From the NCBI GenBank assembly GCA_007131725.1, contig SLPZ01000062.1:1-35242 (forward strand): a DNA stretch of 35,242 bases, given 5' to 3'. Under the pieces are notes generated by a model that saw only the letters and a list, made by a program, of their open reading frames with translations, made no database searches and was not told the origin of the DNA. This DNA comes from Balneolaceae bacterium (lineage in GTDB: Bacteria; Bacteroidota; Rhodothermia; Balneolales; Balneolaceae). Shown here piece by piece: positions 24,012 through 31,468 of this stretch. Both the position numbers and the translations under genes were made by a program. The stretch's first letter is position 1, and every line of letters starts with the position of its first letter.

Positions 24012-24153
24012 GTCCCCTCTTTAGAGGGGATTTAGGGGTGTGTTCGTGTGGCAAATGAGCCTGGTCTTAAGGCAAATTTAGATCAAAGCTCAAACAGACA
24101 CACCCCTGGTGATTCGCTAAACGCTTTATCACCTGTCCCCTCTCAAGAGGGGA
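24012..24153. repeat. 142-bp element with terminal inverted repeats inside the sulfur operon
   Basis: The left end GTCCCCTCTTTAGAGGGGA (24012-24030) is itself palindromic and is mirrored by GTCCCCTCTCAAGAGGGGA at 24135-24153. Internal GGGGTGTGT (24034-24042) pairs with ACACACCCC (24098-24106). It lies between the second YeeE-like gene and the persulfide dioxygenase gene. The frame of the latter is open through part of the element from a GTG at 24048, which is a false N-terminal extension. The element resembles a small non-autonomous insertion and could form a strong hairpin in the mRNA. Confidence 0.75.
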
Positions 24154-24203
24154 ATAAGCCAAGAATATCAAAAACAAAAAACAAACCTAAAACAGATAAC
24201 ACC

Positions 24204-25616
24204 ATGTATTTTAAACAATTCTTTGACGACAAATTAGCACAATACGCATATTTAATCGGCTGCCAGGCTAATGGCACTGCCGTAGTAATAGACCCAATGC
24301 GGGACATTGAACAGTACATCGACGCAGCAGCAAAAGAAAATTTAACGATTGTTGCAGCAGCCGACACTCACATCCACGCTGACTACATCTCCGGCCTCCG
24401 TGAGTTTGCAGAAAAAGGAGTGAAAGTTTACGCCTCTGATGAAGGGGATAAAGACTGGAAATATGAGTGGCTGATCGACAGCGATTACGACTATGAGCTG
24501 ATGACAGACGGCGATGAATTCAAAATCGGCAACATAACGGTAAAAGCCTGGCACACACCCGGCCACACACCCGAACACCTCACATTTTTAGTAACCGATG
24601 GTGCTGCAGCCAATGAACCAATGGGAATGGCAACCGGCGACTTTGTATTTGTAGGTGACGTGGGCCGCCCGGATCTGCTGGAATCTGCCGCCGGACAGGA
24701 AAATGTAATGGAACCCTCTGCGAGAACCCTTTTCAAAACCGTTGAAGCCTTCAAAAAAATGCCGGAATACATGCAGATTTGGCCCGGACACGGCGCCGGA
24801 AGTGCCTGTGGAAAAGCATTGGGTGCCATACCGAAAACAACCGTTGGGTACGAGCTCAAATATAATAATTCATTGAAATCGGCTTCTTCAGAAGATAATT
24901 TTGTGAAGTTTATTCTGGAGGGCCAGCCCGAACCGCCTCTCTATTTCGCCAGGATGAAGAGAGACAACAAAATAGGGCCTGCAATAATCGGCGGGCTGCC
25001 AAAAGCCAACAGAATGACCGTTAATGAAATTGGCAAAGCAGCTAAGAAGGAAGGCGCCGTAATTCTGGATACACGCGAAAGAAACGAGTATGCAGCAGGC
25101 CATATCCCTGGCTCACTGCTCTCTCCGCTCAACAAGCAGTTCAATACCGTGGCAGGGTCGTACATCACCGAAGATGAAGAGATCTACATGGTAGTAGAAG
25201 AGCACAGGGTTCAGGAAGCTATCCGCGACCTTTACAGAATCGGCCTCGACAACGTTGCCGGTTACGTAACTCCCAAAGACCTGCAGATGTACAAAGATCA
25301 GGGCGGTGAGATCGACACTCTCGAAACAACCGACTTCAGCGTAGCAGATAATCTGAAAGAGAACGAAGCCATTCTTGATGTAAGAAAAGCTTCCGAATTC
25401 AGCGAATTTCACATCAAAGGAGCACTGAATTACGCTCATACAAGATTGCTGCCTAACAAAGAAGAACTTCCAAGAGACAAGAAGTTCTACGTTCATTGTC
25501 AATCCGGAGGCCGTTCTGCTGTAGCTGCAGCACTCCTGAAAAGAGACGGCTTTGATGTAGCCCTGATAGAAGATGAAATCGAAAATTATAAAAGCAAGAA
25601 AGCACAGACAGTTTAA
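24204..25616 (+). CDS. CstB-like persulfide dioxygenase with two rhodanese domains
   Basis: Starting at MYFKQFFDDKLAQYAYLIG (ATG 24204) gives 470 residues. The metallo-beta-lactamase domain (about 1-240) has DTHIHADYISG, WHTPGHTPEHLTFLV, GDVGRPDL and WPGHGAGSACG, the ETHE1 persulfide dioxygenase pattern with a single iron site. A first rhodanese domain (about 275-365) has VVEEHR where the active Cys should be, so it is a pseudo-rhodanese. The second (about 370-465) has YVHCQSGGRS with catalytic C432. This order equals staphylococcal CstB, which turns persulfides into thiosulfate. It is third in the operon after the YeeE/YedE pair, consistent with handling the product of SQR. The repeat upstream makes longer starts unreliable. 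Confidence 0.92.
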   Translation: MYFKQFFDDKLAQYAYLIGCQANGTAVVIDPMRDIEQYIDAAAKENLTIVAAADTHIHADYISGLREFAEKGVKVYASDEGDKDWKYEWLIDSDYDYELMTDGDEFKIGNITVKAWHTPGHTPEHLTFLVTDGAAANEPMGMATGDFVFVGDVGRPDLLESAAGQENVMEPSARTLFKTVEAFKKMPEYMQIWPGHGAGSACGKALGAIPKTTVGYELKYNNSLKSASSEDNFVKFILEGQPEPPLYFARMKRDNKIGPAIIGGLPKANRMTVNEIGKAAKKEGAVILDTRERNEYAAGHIPGSLLSPLNKQFNTVAGSYITEDEEIYMVVEEHRVQEAIRDLYRIGLDNVAGYVTPKDLQMYKDQGGEIDTLETTDFSVADNLKENEAILDVRKASEFSEFHIKGALNYAHTRLLPNKEELPRDKKFYVHCQSGGRSAVAAALLKRDGFDVALIEDEIENYKSKKAQTV

Positions 25617-25634
25617 GTAAATGTACCCATCAGC

Positions 25635-25658
25635 GCCGGCAGTTTGATAGCTGCCGGC
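25635..25658 (+). terminator. GC-rich hairpin after the CstB-like gene
   Basis: GCCGGCAG (25635-25642) pairs perfectly with CTGCCGGC (25651-25658) around an 8-base loop, 19 bases after the stop, followed by AGCTTTATCTTCT. It is probably a terminator or partial attenuator, so the SulP gene 317 bp downstream may be transcribed separately or at reduced level. Confidence 0.55.
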
Positions 25659-25781
25659 AGCTTTATCTTCTCATAAGAAATTGAGAGCTTCTTCTTAAAA
25701 CGTACTTATTAAGCAGAAAAGAACCTTCAGGTGTGAGGCTTTCCAAAAAAGGCACTCAACAAATTAAAATAACTACGATAC

Positions 25782-25857
25782 CGTCATGCCGGACACCGAT
25801 CCGGCATCTCCTACTTTTTTTAGAGAGGAGATCCCGTATCGGGTACAGGATGACGCC
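25782..25857. repeat. GTCATGCCGGAC-type dispersed repeat, copy 3 (forward sense)
   Basis: It begins CCGTCATGCCGGACACCGAT and ends GTATCGGGTACAGGATGACG. AGAGAGGAGATCCCGTATC in the middle matches the reverse complement of the copy at 9713-9795. A shared GGATAGCCTCTCC tail follows. Most of the 317-bp gap before sulP consists of this repeat and the hairpin at 25635. Confidence 0.7.
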
Positions 25858-25933
25858 TTATTTGGATAGCCTCTCCTTTTCACTCACTAAACACATACAT
25901 CGTAACTGTTCAGCAATCATAGCTGGATAAAAA

Positions 25934-27649
25934 ATGAAAGGTTTACAGCATTATATCAATCAATATTTTCCCCTTTTCAATTCGTTGAAAAATTACGATA
26001 AAACCATTTTCAGGGGAGATCTGATTGCCGGTGTAACTGTGGGAATTATGCTCATTCCGCAGGGAATGGCCTATGCGTTAATTGCCGGGCTGCCTCCCGA
26101 ATACGGGCTGTATGCTGCATTAGTGCCCCTCATCATTTATGCCTTTATGGGAACTTCGCGCCATCTTGCCGTGGGGCCTGTGGCTCTGGTTGCGCTGCTT
26201 GTGGCATCGGCTGTTTCTCCGCTTGCAGAAAGTCCTGAAGAATATATTGCTCTCAGTATTCTGCTTGCATTGATGGTTGGTGTAATCCAGCTTATTTTCG
26301 GATTATTGAAAATGGGTTTTCTTGTAAATCTGCTTTCACACCCGGTACTTTCAGGATTTGTCTCTGCAGCGGCTATTGTCATTGGCTTCAGCCAGCTTCA
26401 CCACCTTCTTGGTGTTGATTCAGTTACGGGAGCGCTGCATGAGGTATTGTATGGAATCGCCATGCAGGCTGGCCAAATCCACCTCTGGACTCTGGCAGTT
26501 GGATTGGCAGGCATCGCGCTGATCATCTTCGTTAAGAAAAAAGTACCGGCCATTCCCGGACCTGTTCTGGCAGTGGCTGCAGGCATTCTTTTGATCTTTT
26601 TTTCCGGCCTTGACCGCGCCGGTGTTTCAATAGTAGGTGAGCTTTCTGCCGGAATTCCTTCTTTCAAAATGCCCGTATTAAGTTGGGGAACTCTTACAAC
26701 TCTCTTCCCGATGGCACTGGCCATTGCGCTGGTTGCCTTCATGGAAGCTATTGCAGTAGCCAAAGCCATTCAGCAAAAAACAAAAACGTACCAGGTTGAT
26801 CCCAACCAAGAGCTGGTTGCCCTTGGTACAGCCAACATCGGGGGCTCCTTTTTCCAGGCTTTCCCGATAACCGGCAGTTTTTCACGTACGGCTGTAAACT
26901 TCAGTACCGGAGGCAGCACCGGTTTATCATCAATTTTTAGTGCAATCACCGTTGCACTCACACTACTGCTTTTAACCCCGGTTTTTTATTATTTGCCCAC
27001 AGCAATTCTGGCAGCCATAATTATGGTTGCTGTTTATGGGCTGATTGAGTTTGATGAAATCAAACGGCTATGGAAACTGGGCCATTACGACAGGTACATG
27101 CTGCTTGCCACATTTGCCGGAACACTATTTTTGGGTATCAAAGAAGGAATTTTTCTTGGAGTGACGTTGTCGGTCATCATGCTGCTGTATCGTTCGGCGA
27201 GGCCCAACAATGTTGTTCTGGGGCGCATACCGGGCACAAATAACTATCGTAATATCAAACGATATGAAACAGAAAAACAGCCCGAATTCCTCATTTTCCG
27301 GTTTGATGCACCGCTGCATTTTGCCAATGCCGAGTACTTCAAAAATCAGGTAAACGTCCTTATTCACACCAATCCGGAAGCTTCCTGCTTAATTCTTGAT
27401 TTAAACGGAGTAAATGAAATTGATTCTACCGGTTTGGACCAGTTGATTGATGTAATTGAAACCTTGCAGGGAGAAGGGATAGATGTTCAGCTTGCCGAAG
27501 TTAAAGCGCCGGTAAGAGATATGATAAAAAGCGGAACTGATAAAGATAAACAGTGGGATTTTTATATGACCATCGAAGACGCTGTCATTGCTGCAACAGA
27601 TCAAAAAGAAGTGAAGGGTGAAGATTACAAAATTCATACCGACAATTGA
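25934..27649 (+). CDS. SulP family anion permease with STAS domain
   Basis: The 571-residue inner-membrane protein opens with the SulP hallmark DLIAGVTVGIMLIPQGMAYALIAGLPPEYGLYA within residues 28-62 and has about a dozen hydrophobic segments up to about 430. A C-terminal STAS domain (about 450-560) has LNGVNEIDSTGLDQL, with S498 at the usual anti-sigma-antagonist Ser position. SulP proteins carry sulfate, bicarbonate or other anions, often with Na+. Its place between the persulfide dioxygenase and an SLC13 permease argues for sulfate or sulfite, as inference. Length is normal for the family. An upstream hairpin and repeat may separate it from the yeeE operon, while the SLC13 gene follows by 41 bases. 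Confidence 0.92.
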   Translation: MKGLQHYINQYFPLFNSLKNYDKTIFRGDLIAGVTVGIMLIPQGMAYALIAGLPPEYGLYAALVPLIIYAFMGTSRHLAVGPVALVALLVASAVSPLAESPEEYIALSILLALMVGVIQLIFGLLKMGFLVNLLSHPVLSGFVSAAAIVIGFSQLHHLLGVDSVTGALHEVLYGIAMQAGQIHLWTLAVGLAGIALIIFVKKKVPAIPGPVLAVAAGILLIFFSGLDRAGVSIVGELSAGIPSFKMPVLSWGTLTTLFPMALAIALVAFMEAIAVAKAIQQKTKTYQVDPNQELVALGTANIGGSFFQAFPITGSFSRTAVNFSTGGSTGLSSIFSAITVALTLLLLTPVFYYLPTAILAAIIMVAVYGLIEFDEIKRLWKLGHYDRYMLLATFAGTLFLGIKEGIFLGVTLSVIMLLYRSARPNNVVLGRIPGTNNYRNIKRYETEKQPEFLIFRFDAPLHFANAEYFKNQVNVLIHTNPEASCLILDLNGVNEIDSTGLDQLIDVIETLQGEGIDVQLAEVKAPVRDMIKSGTDKDKQWDFYMTIEDAVIAATDQKEVKGEDYKIHTDN

Positions 27650-27690
27650 TCACACGAAATTAACATTAAAAAAAAGTCAATCTTACACTA

Positions 27691-29484
27691 ATGGATCCAC
27701 AAATACTGATCGTGCTGGTAATAATGGGATTTACCATCTTCATGCTGGTTACGGAAATTGTGCGGATCGATGTGACCGCCATTTTAACCATGCTGGCCCT
27801 GAGCTGGACCGGCATCCTTACCAGCAGTGAGGCTCTGTCCGGATTTTCAAGTAATGCCGTTGTAGCAATGATCGCAGTGATGATTCTGGGTGAAGGTGTT
27901 GCCAGGACCGGGATGATGTCTCGCTTTTCGAAATGGCTTTTGAAACGGATTGGCACCAATAAAAACAGCGTTTTGGGTTCCTTAACACTTTCTGTTGGTA
28001 CGCTTTCCGGGGTGATTCAGAACATCGGGGCAGCCGCACTTTTTTTGCCGAGCATAATCGACATTGCACGGCGGATCAAAGTTTCAGCATCCGTGCTGAT
28101 TATGCCGATCGGGTTTGCAGCCATTATCGGTGGAACGCTGACCATGGTTGGATCCGGGCACCTCATCCTAACAAACGATCTGCTTGAGAGTGCCAATCTT
28201 GAACCATACGGACTGTTTGCCGTAACCCCGGTGGGTGTGGCGCTATTAGTAGCTGCAATGCTTTTTTTCCTCTTTTTCGGTAAAATATTTTTACCGCAGG
28301 GAGAAAAAGGCGGCAAACTTGAAAAAACCGAACAGGAGAAAGTAATTGATGCCTTCAACCTGAAAAAAGACATCCGCTTTTTCCGCATTCCGAAAGGAAG
28401 TCCGCTGGCCGGTAAAAGCATTGAGGAGTCTGGCATATGGACAACTTACGACATCAACATACTGGCGCTTTCGCACGACAAGCACGTAGATTATGCACCG
28501 TGGCGCGAAACTACGTTCGATGATAGCCAGATTATGGCCCTCTATGGTGAAAAAGAGAAAATCAACCGGTACGTTGATGATTATCAGCTTGAGCCTGCCG
28601 AATTTCATCCGATGTTTGAAGGGCTTGAAGATCCGGAAGAATCCGGTTTTGTGGAAGTGATAGTACCGCCAAGGTCAGAACTTGTAGGGCAGAGTATCCG
28701 CCAATTTTCCATGCGTAAACGCTATGCCGTGGAGCCAGTCATGCTTTTCAGTAAAGGTCAGCGGGTTGAGGGTGATTTTTCAGATCACGAAATTGAACCG
28801 GGTGATACATTCATCATTTACGGGCCGTGGGATCACATCAAAAATCTGGAAAGTACAGATCCCTTTGTTGTTGCCACACCTTTTTCGTTTGAATCAAAAG
28901 ACCCGTCCAAAACCTGGCAGGCTGCGGGAAGTTTCCTGCTTGCTATAGTTCTGGCAATGAGCGGTTTTTCCATTTCAATTTCATTCCTCACCGGTGCTAT
29001 TGTCATGGTTCTGTCTAAAGTGATGACCATTCAGGAGGCTTACAAAGCTATTGAATGGAAAGTGGTATTCTTACTGGTTGGACTCATTCCTCTCGGCGTG
29101 GCCATGCAAAACAGCGGAACGGCAGAGTTTCTGGCAGAAAATGTGATGAATGTGGTTGAGGACGGGCATATATTATTGCTGCTCTTTACCGTTGGAATTT
29201 TGTCCACAGTGTTTTCGCTGGTTATGTCGAATGTGGGAGCTGTTGTGGTTCTGGCACCGCTTGTGGTAAGCATTGGTGCGATTGCAGGAGTTGACCCAAG
29301 GCCGCTGGTTCTGCTGGCAGCCGTTAATGCAGGGAACTCTTTTGTGCTGCCCACTCACCAGGTTAACGCCCTGATGATGACCGCCGGCGGATATAAAACC
29401 CGCGACTATTTTAAAGCGGGCGGCGGTATGACGATCGTATTTTTAGTAGTATCTGTTCTGTTTTTCTACTATGCATTCTTTTGA
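27691..29484 (+). CDS. SLC13/DASS family permease with two TrkA-C (RCK_C) domains
   Basis: The 597-residue protein has a membrane half-repeat at about 1-200 (IRIDVTAILTMLALSWTGIL and GVIQNIGAAALFLPSI). Two cytosolic TrkA-C domains follow, at about 227-300 (RFFRIPKGSPLAGKSIEESG) and 318-395 (VEVIVPPRSELVGQSI). The second membrane half (about 405-597) ends with NSFVLPTHQVNALMMTAGGY. This SLC13-TrkA_C arrangement is widespread in putative Na+/sulfate symporters. It lies 41 bases after sulP and 41 bases before a rhodanese gene, all intact and in one direction, so it is likely co-transcribed. The substrate is probably a divalent sulfur oxyanion, inferred from context. Direction of transport is unknown. 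Confidence 0.9.
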   Translation: MDPQILIVLVIMGFTIFMLVTEIVRIDVTAILTMLALSWTGILTSSEALSGFSSNAVVAMIAVMILGEGVARTGMMSRFSKWLLKRIGTNKNSVLGSLTLSVGTLSGVIQNIGAAALFLPSIIDIARRIKVSASVLIMPIGFAAIIGGTLTMVGSGHLILTNDLLESANLEPYGLFAVTPVGVALLVAAMLFFLFFGKIFLPQGEKGGKLEKTEQEKVIDAFNLKKDIRFFRIPKGSPLAGKSIEESGIWTTYDINILALSHDKHVDYAPWRETTFDDSQIMALYGEKEKINRYVDDYQLEPAEFHPMFEGLEDPEESGFVEVIVPPRSELVGQSIRQFSMRKRYAVEPVMLFSKGQRVEGDFSDHEIEPGDTFIIYGPWDHIKNLESTDPFVVATPFSFESKDPSKTWQAAGSFLLAIVLAMSGFSISISFLTGAIVMVLSKVMTIQEAYKAIEWKVVFLLVGLIPLGVAMQNSGTAEFLAENVMNVVEDGHILLLLFTVGILSTVFSLVMSNVGAVVVLAPLVVSIGAIAGVDPRPLVLLAAVNAGNSFVLPTHQVNALMMTAGGYKTRDYFKAGGGMTIVFLVVSVLFFYYAFF

Positions 29485-29525
29485 AATTATTTTTAAATAA
29501 TCACAAAAAACATTCTTAGCAATCA

Positions 29526-29930
29526 ATGTTTAATCATTTTAACCAAATTACATTCGTAACATTAACTCTCTTAATTTCTTCATTAATCATGTTCAGTTTA
29601 TTTTCAAAATCTACAGAAGTAGACATCAATTCAGACGATTTTAAAAAAATGCTCGATAAAGACCGGGGCGTAATTATCGATGTCCGGACAAAAAATGAGT
29701 ATGACCAGGGACACCTGAAACTTACAGATGCTCAATACGATTTTTTGAATGGAGATTTTCAGAAGCAGATCGACTCTTTAGATAAAGATCAAACCTACTA
29801 TCTCTATTGCCGGTCTGGCAACAGAAGCGGACAGGCTGCCCGTTTGATGCAAAAAGAAGGTTTTAAAAACGTCTATAACATCGGTGGATTTGAAGATCTT
29901 GCCGGTGCAGGTTTTGAAACCAATAAATAG
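29526..29930 (+). CDS. Membrane-anchored rhodanese-like sulfurtransferase
   Basis: The 134-residue protein has an N-terminal hydrophobic segment (about 9-27, FVTLTLLISSLIMFSLF) that acts as signal anchor, so the rhodanese domain probably faces the periplasm. The single rhodanese domain shows GVIIDVRTKNEYDQGHL and the active loop YYLYCRSGNRSGQAA with C95. It carries sulfane sulfur between donors and acceptors such as thiosulfate or cyanide. It ends the sulfur gene run; its stop codon directly abuts the repeat element at 29931. The start is the first ATG. No Shine-Dalgarno is seen. Partner candidates are the periplasmic DsrE-like protein and the persulfide dioxygenase fusion, as inference. Confidence 0.9.
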   Translation: MFNHFNQITFVTLTLLISSLIMFSLFSKSTEVDINSDDFKKMLDKDRGVIIDVRTKNEYDQGHLKLTDAQYDFLNGDFQKQIDSLDKDQTYYLYCRSGNRSGQAARLMQKEGFKNVYNIGGFEDLAGAGFETNK

Positions 29931-30084
29931 TGTTGTTTCAACAATAGAATAACGGGCATATGAGACTTCCGAAGTCTACATCAACACTGCAAAACTTTGA
30001 AAGATAAAATCCGCCAATGTTTTATTAAAACCTGAAAGACTTCGGAAGTCTTTCTCAACCTAAAAATCTACAATTGACATAACA
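29931..30084 (+). repeat. REPIN/MITE-like dispersed repeat, copy 2
   Basis: AGACTTCCGAAGTCT at 29963-29977 and its reverse complement at 30037-30051 flank a core with GATAAAATCCGCCAATG and TTATTAAAACCTG. The outer ends are imperfect inverted repeats: a TGTTG..ACAATAGAAT left end (29931-29950) against AATCTACAATTGACATAACA on the right (30065-30084). It starts right after the rhodanese stop and ends 11 bases before the small gene at 30096. The palindromes could double as terminators. Confidence 0.8.
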
Positions 30085-30095
30085 ATAGATGCCGT

Positions 30096-30275
30096 ATGAA
30101 CTTTGATATCCCGAAATCCGAACTGGATCAAATCGAAAAAGCCATTGCCAGTGATGAGAGTGTTGTGGGTATTGATGCCAAAAAAACTCACATCATTATC
30201 ATTCACATGCTGAATGAAATCCAGGCAAAACTCGACAGGCTTGAAAAGCGGGTAGAACTGCTTGAGAGAGGTTAA
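30096..30275 (+). CDS. Small coiled-coil protein (59 aa), unknown function
   Basis: The ATG at 30096 opens a 59-residue frame ending TAA at 30273. The protein begins MNFDIPKSELDQIEKAIAS and contains a short DESVVGIDAKKTHIIIIHML core. It ends in a heptad-like helix (IQAKLDRLEKRVELLERG) that should form a coiled coil. I do not know its function; the sequence looks like a genuine small conserved protein rather than noise, with balanced charge and no low-complexity run. It lies just downstream of a palindromic repeat and upstream of another hairpin, alone in its orientation. There is no signal peptide and no Cys, so a cytosolic oligomer or adaptor is plausible. Confidence 0.65.
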   Translation: MNFDIPKSELDQIEKAIASDESVVGIDAKKTHIIIIHMLNEIQAKLDRLEKRVELLERG

Positions 30276-30325
30276 TTCCAAAACTTTTATTGGAAGTAAG
30301 TGTTTAGCGGCTCGAATGTAACAAC

Positions 30326-30362
30326 CTGACAGAGTCCCCGACAGCTGTCGGGGTCCTGTCAG
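30326..30362. terminator. Strong nested palindrome after the 59-aa gene
   Basis: CCCCGACAGCTGTCGGGG (30336-30353) is a perfect palindrome enclosed by CTGACAG (30326-30332) and CTGTCAG (30356-30362). It lies 50 bases after the small gene and about 90 bases past the end of the leftward methyltransferase gene, so it may end both transcripts. Similar CTGACAG/CTGTCAG arms occur at 2893-2927. Confidence 0.5.
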
Positions 30363-30455
30363 AGTTGTGATCCATAGGTAAAAGTCCCTACGAAATATTG
30401 CTCCTTCGGGAATCCTTTGGCGCGGTTTCCCAGAAAATAGATCATAGATATGGTA

Positions 30456-31052
30456 TCAGGGCTTTGAGACAATCGCCCGGATGACCATACCCCGCCCCTG
30501 ATGAAACTCTCCCTCATCAAGTGGAATTTCTACTTCCTGCAAGTAATCAATATCCATCTCACTAAGCACATTGTTGATTTGTGAAACCGTATAGAGCCGA
30601 TCCAGGGTTTTAGGCCCTCCTGTTCTCCGGCCAAATTGTTTTTCAGAAAAGCATTCAAAAATCATTACACCTCCGGACTTCATGCTGTTCTGGATTTTCT
30701 CCATTGCTTTTTTAAGATCTTCAGAGTTCAAATGCAGATAAATAAATCCAACAGCATCAAAATTCTCCTCAGGGAGTTCAGCATTTTGAAGTGAATCCAC
30801 AAGATAATTTATCTCTACCTGATGCCTGAATGCCAGCCGGTTGGCTTTAACCTTTGCCTTCACACTGAAATCCACGGCAGTAACCTCCCATCCCTTTTTT
30901 GCAGCATATACGGCATTCCTGCCTTCACCCTCGCCGGGCAGCAGCAGTTTGCCGGGCCTCAGTTTATCAATCTGATGCCTGAAAAATTCATTCGGTTCAA
31001 TACCGTAAGCGTACTCTTTTGAGGTGTATCGCTGATTCCAAAAATCTTTCAT
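30456..31052 (-). CDS. Class I SAM-dependent methyltransferase
   Basis: The 198-residue cytosolic protein begins MKDFWNQRYTSKEYAYGIEPNEFF, typical of TehB/thiopurine-like methyltransferases. Motif I is LLLPGEGEGRN at 36-46, the acidic residue at the end of beta-2 is D61 in VTAVDFS, and motif IV reads FDAVGFIYLHL. The C-terminal half has GGVMIFECFSEKQFG and ends RGMVIRAIVSKP. A GGAGG Shine-Dalgarno lies 7 bases before the ATG, stronger than at most genes here. The substrate is unknown. Relatives methylate tellurite, thiols or small metabolites. It is monocistronic, between two copies of the REPIN-like repeat. Confidence 0.88.
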   Translation of the reverse strand: MKDFWNQRYTSKEYAYGIEPNEFFRHQIDKLRPGKLLLPGEGEGRNAVYAAKKGWEVTAVDFSVKAKVKANRLAFRHQVEINYLVDSLQNAELPEENFDAVGFIYLHLNSEDLKKAMEKIQNSMKSGGVMIFECFSEKQFGRRTGGPKTLDRLYTVSQINNVLSEMDIDYLQEVEIPLDEGEFHQGRGMVIRAIVSKP

Positions 31053-31307
31053 AATACGTCCTCCCTACTTTAGGGTGAAAAGATAAATAATGCCTTAATC
31101 TCAAAAAATTGTAACTGTAATAATGCTGAATTCATGATTTACAAATGCGGCAATAATAACCTAACTGCATACTACTTAATTTATAATATTAAAATACAAA
31201 AGATTGTCTATTAGACCAGAAAAACCGGGTTTAATTCACTTTCAGCCTTTATTCAATCAAAACAAGTGATTAAAATTCAAACACATAATCCGACAAAAAA
31301 AACTATT

Positions 31308-31468
31308 GCCGTGCCAAACAATAGATTGTCGGGAATATATCTGAGACTTCCGAAGTCTACATCAACACTTACAAAAAGGCTTGAATGATAAAATTAGACA
31401 ATGTTTTATTTAAACCTGTAAGACTTCGGAAGTCTTTCACAACCTAATAATCTATAATTGACACAACA
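31308..31468 (+). repeat. REPIN/MITE-like dispersed repeat, copy 3
   Basis: AGACTTCCGAAGTCT at 31344-31358 and its reverse complement at 31421-31435 flank a core with GATAAAATTAGACAATG and TTATTTAAACCTG. The outer ends GTGCCAAACAATAGATT (31311-31327) and AATCTATAATTGACACAACA (31449-31468) are imperfect inverted repeats. It abuts the fadJ stop codon. It is the best preserved copy. The rest of the 416-bp gap (31053-31307) is AT-rich with no gene. Confidence 0.8.

Noticed and set aside
24048-24203. N-terminal extension of the persulfide dioxygenase from a GTG at 24048
   Set aside because: The added residues are encoded by the inverted-repeat element at 24012-24153 and adjoining sequence; the conserved family start MYFKQFFDD is at 24204.
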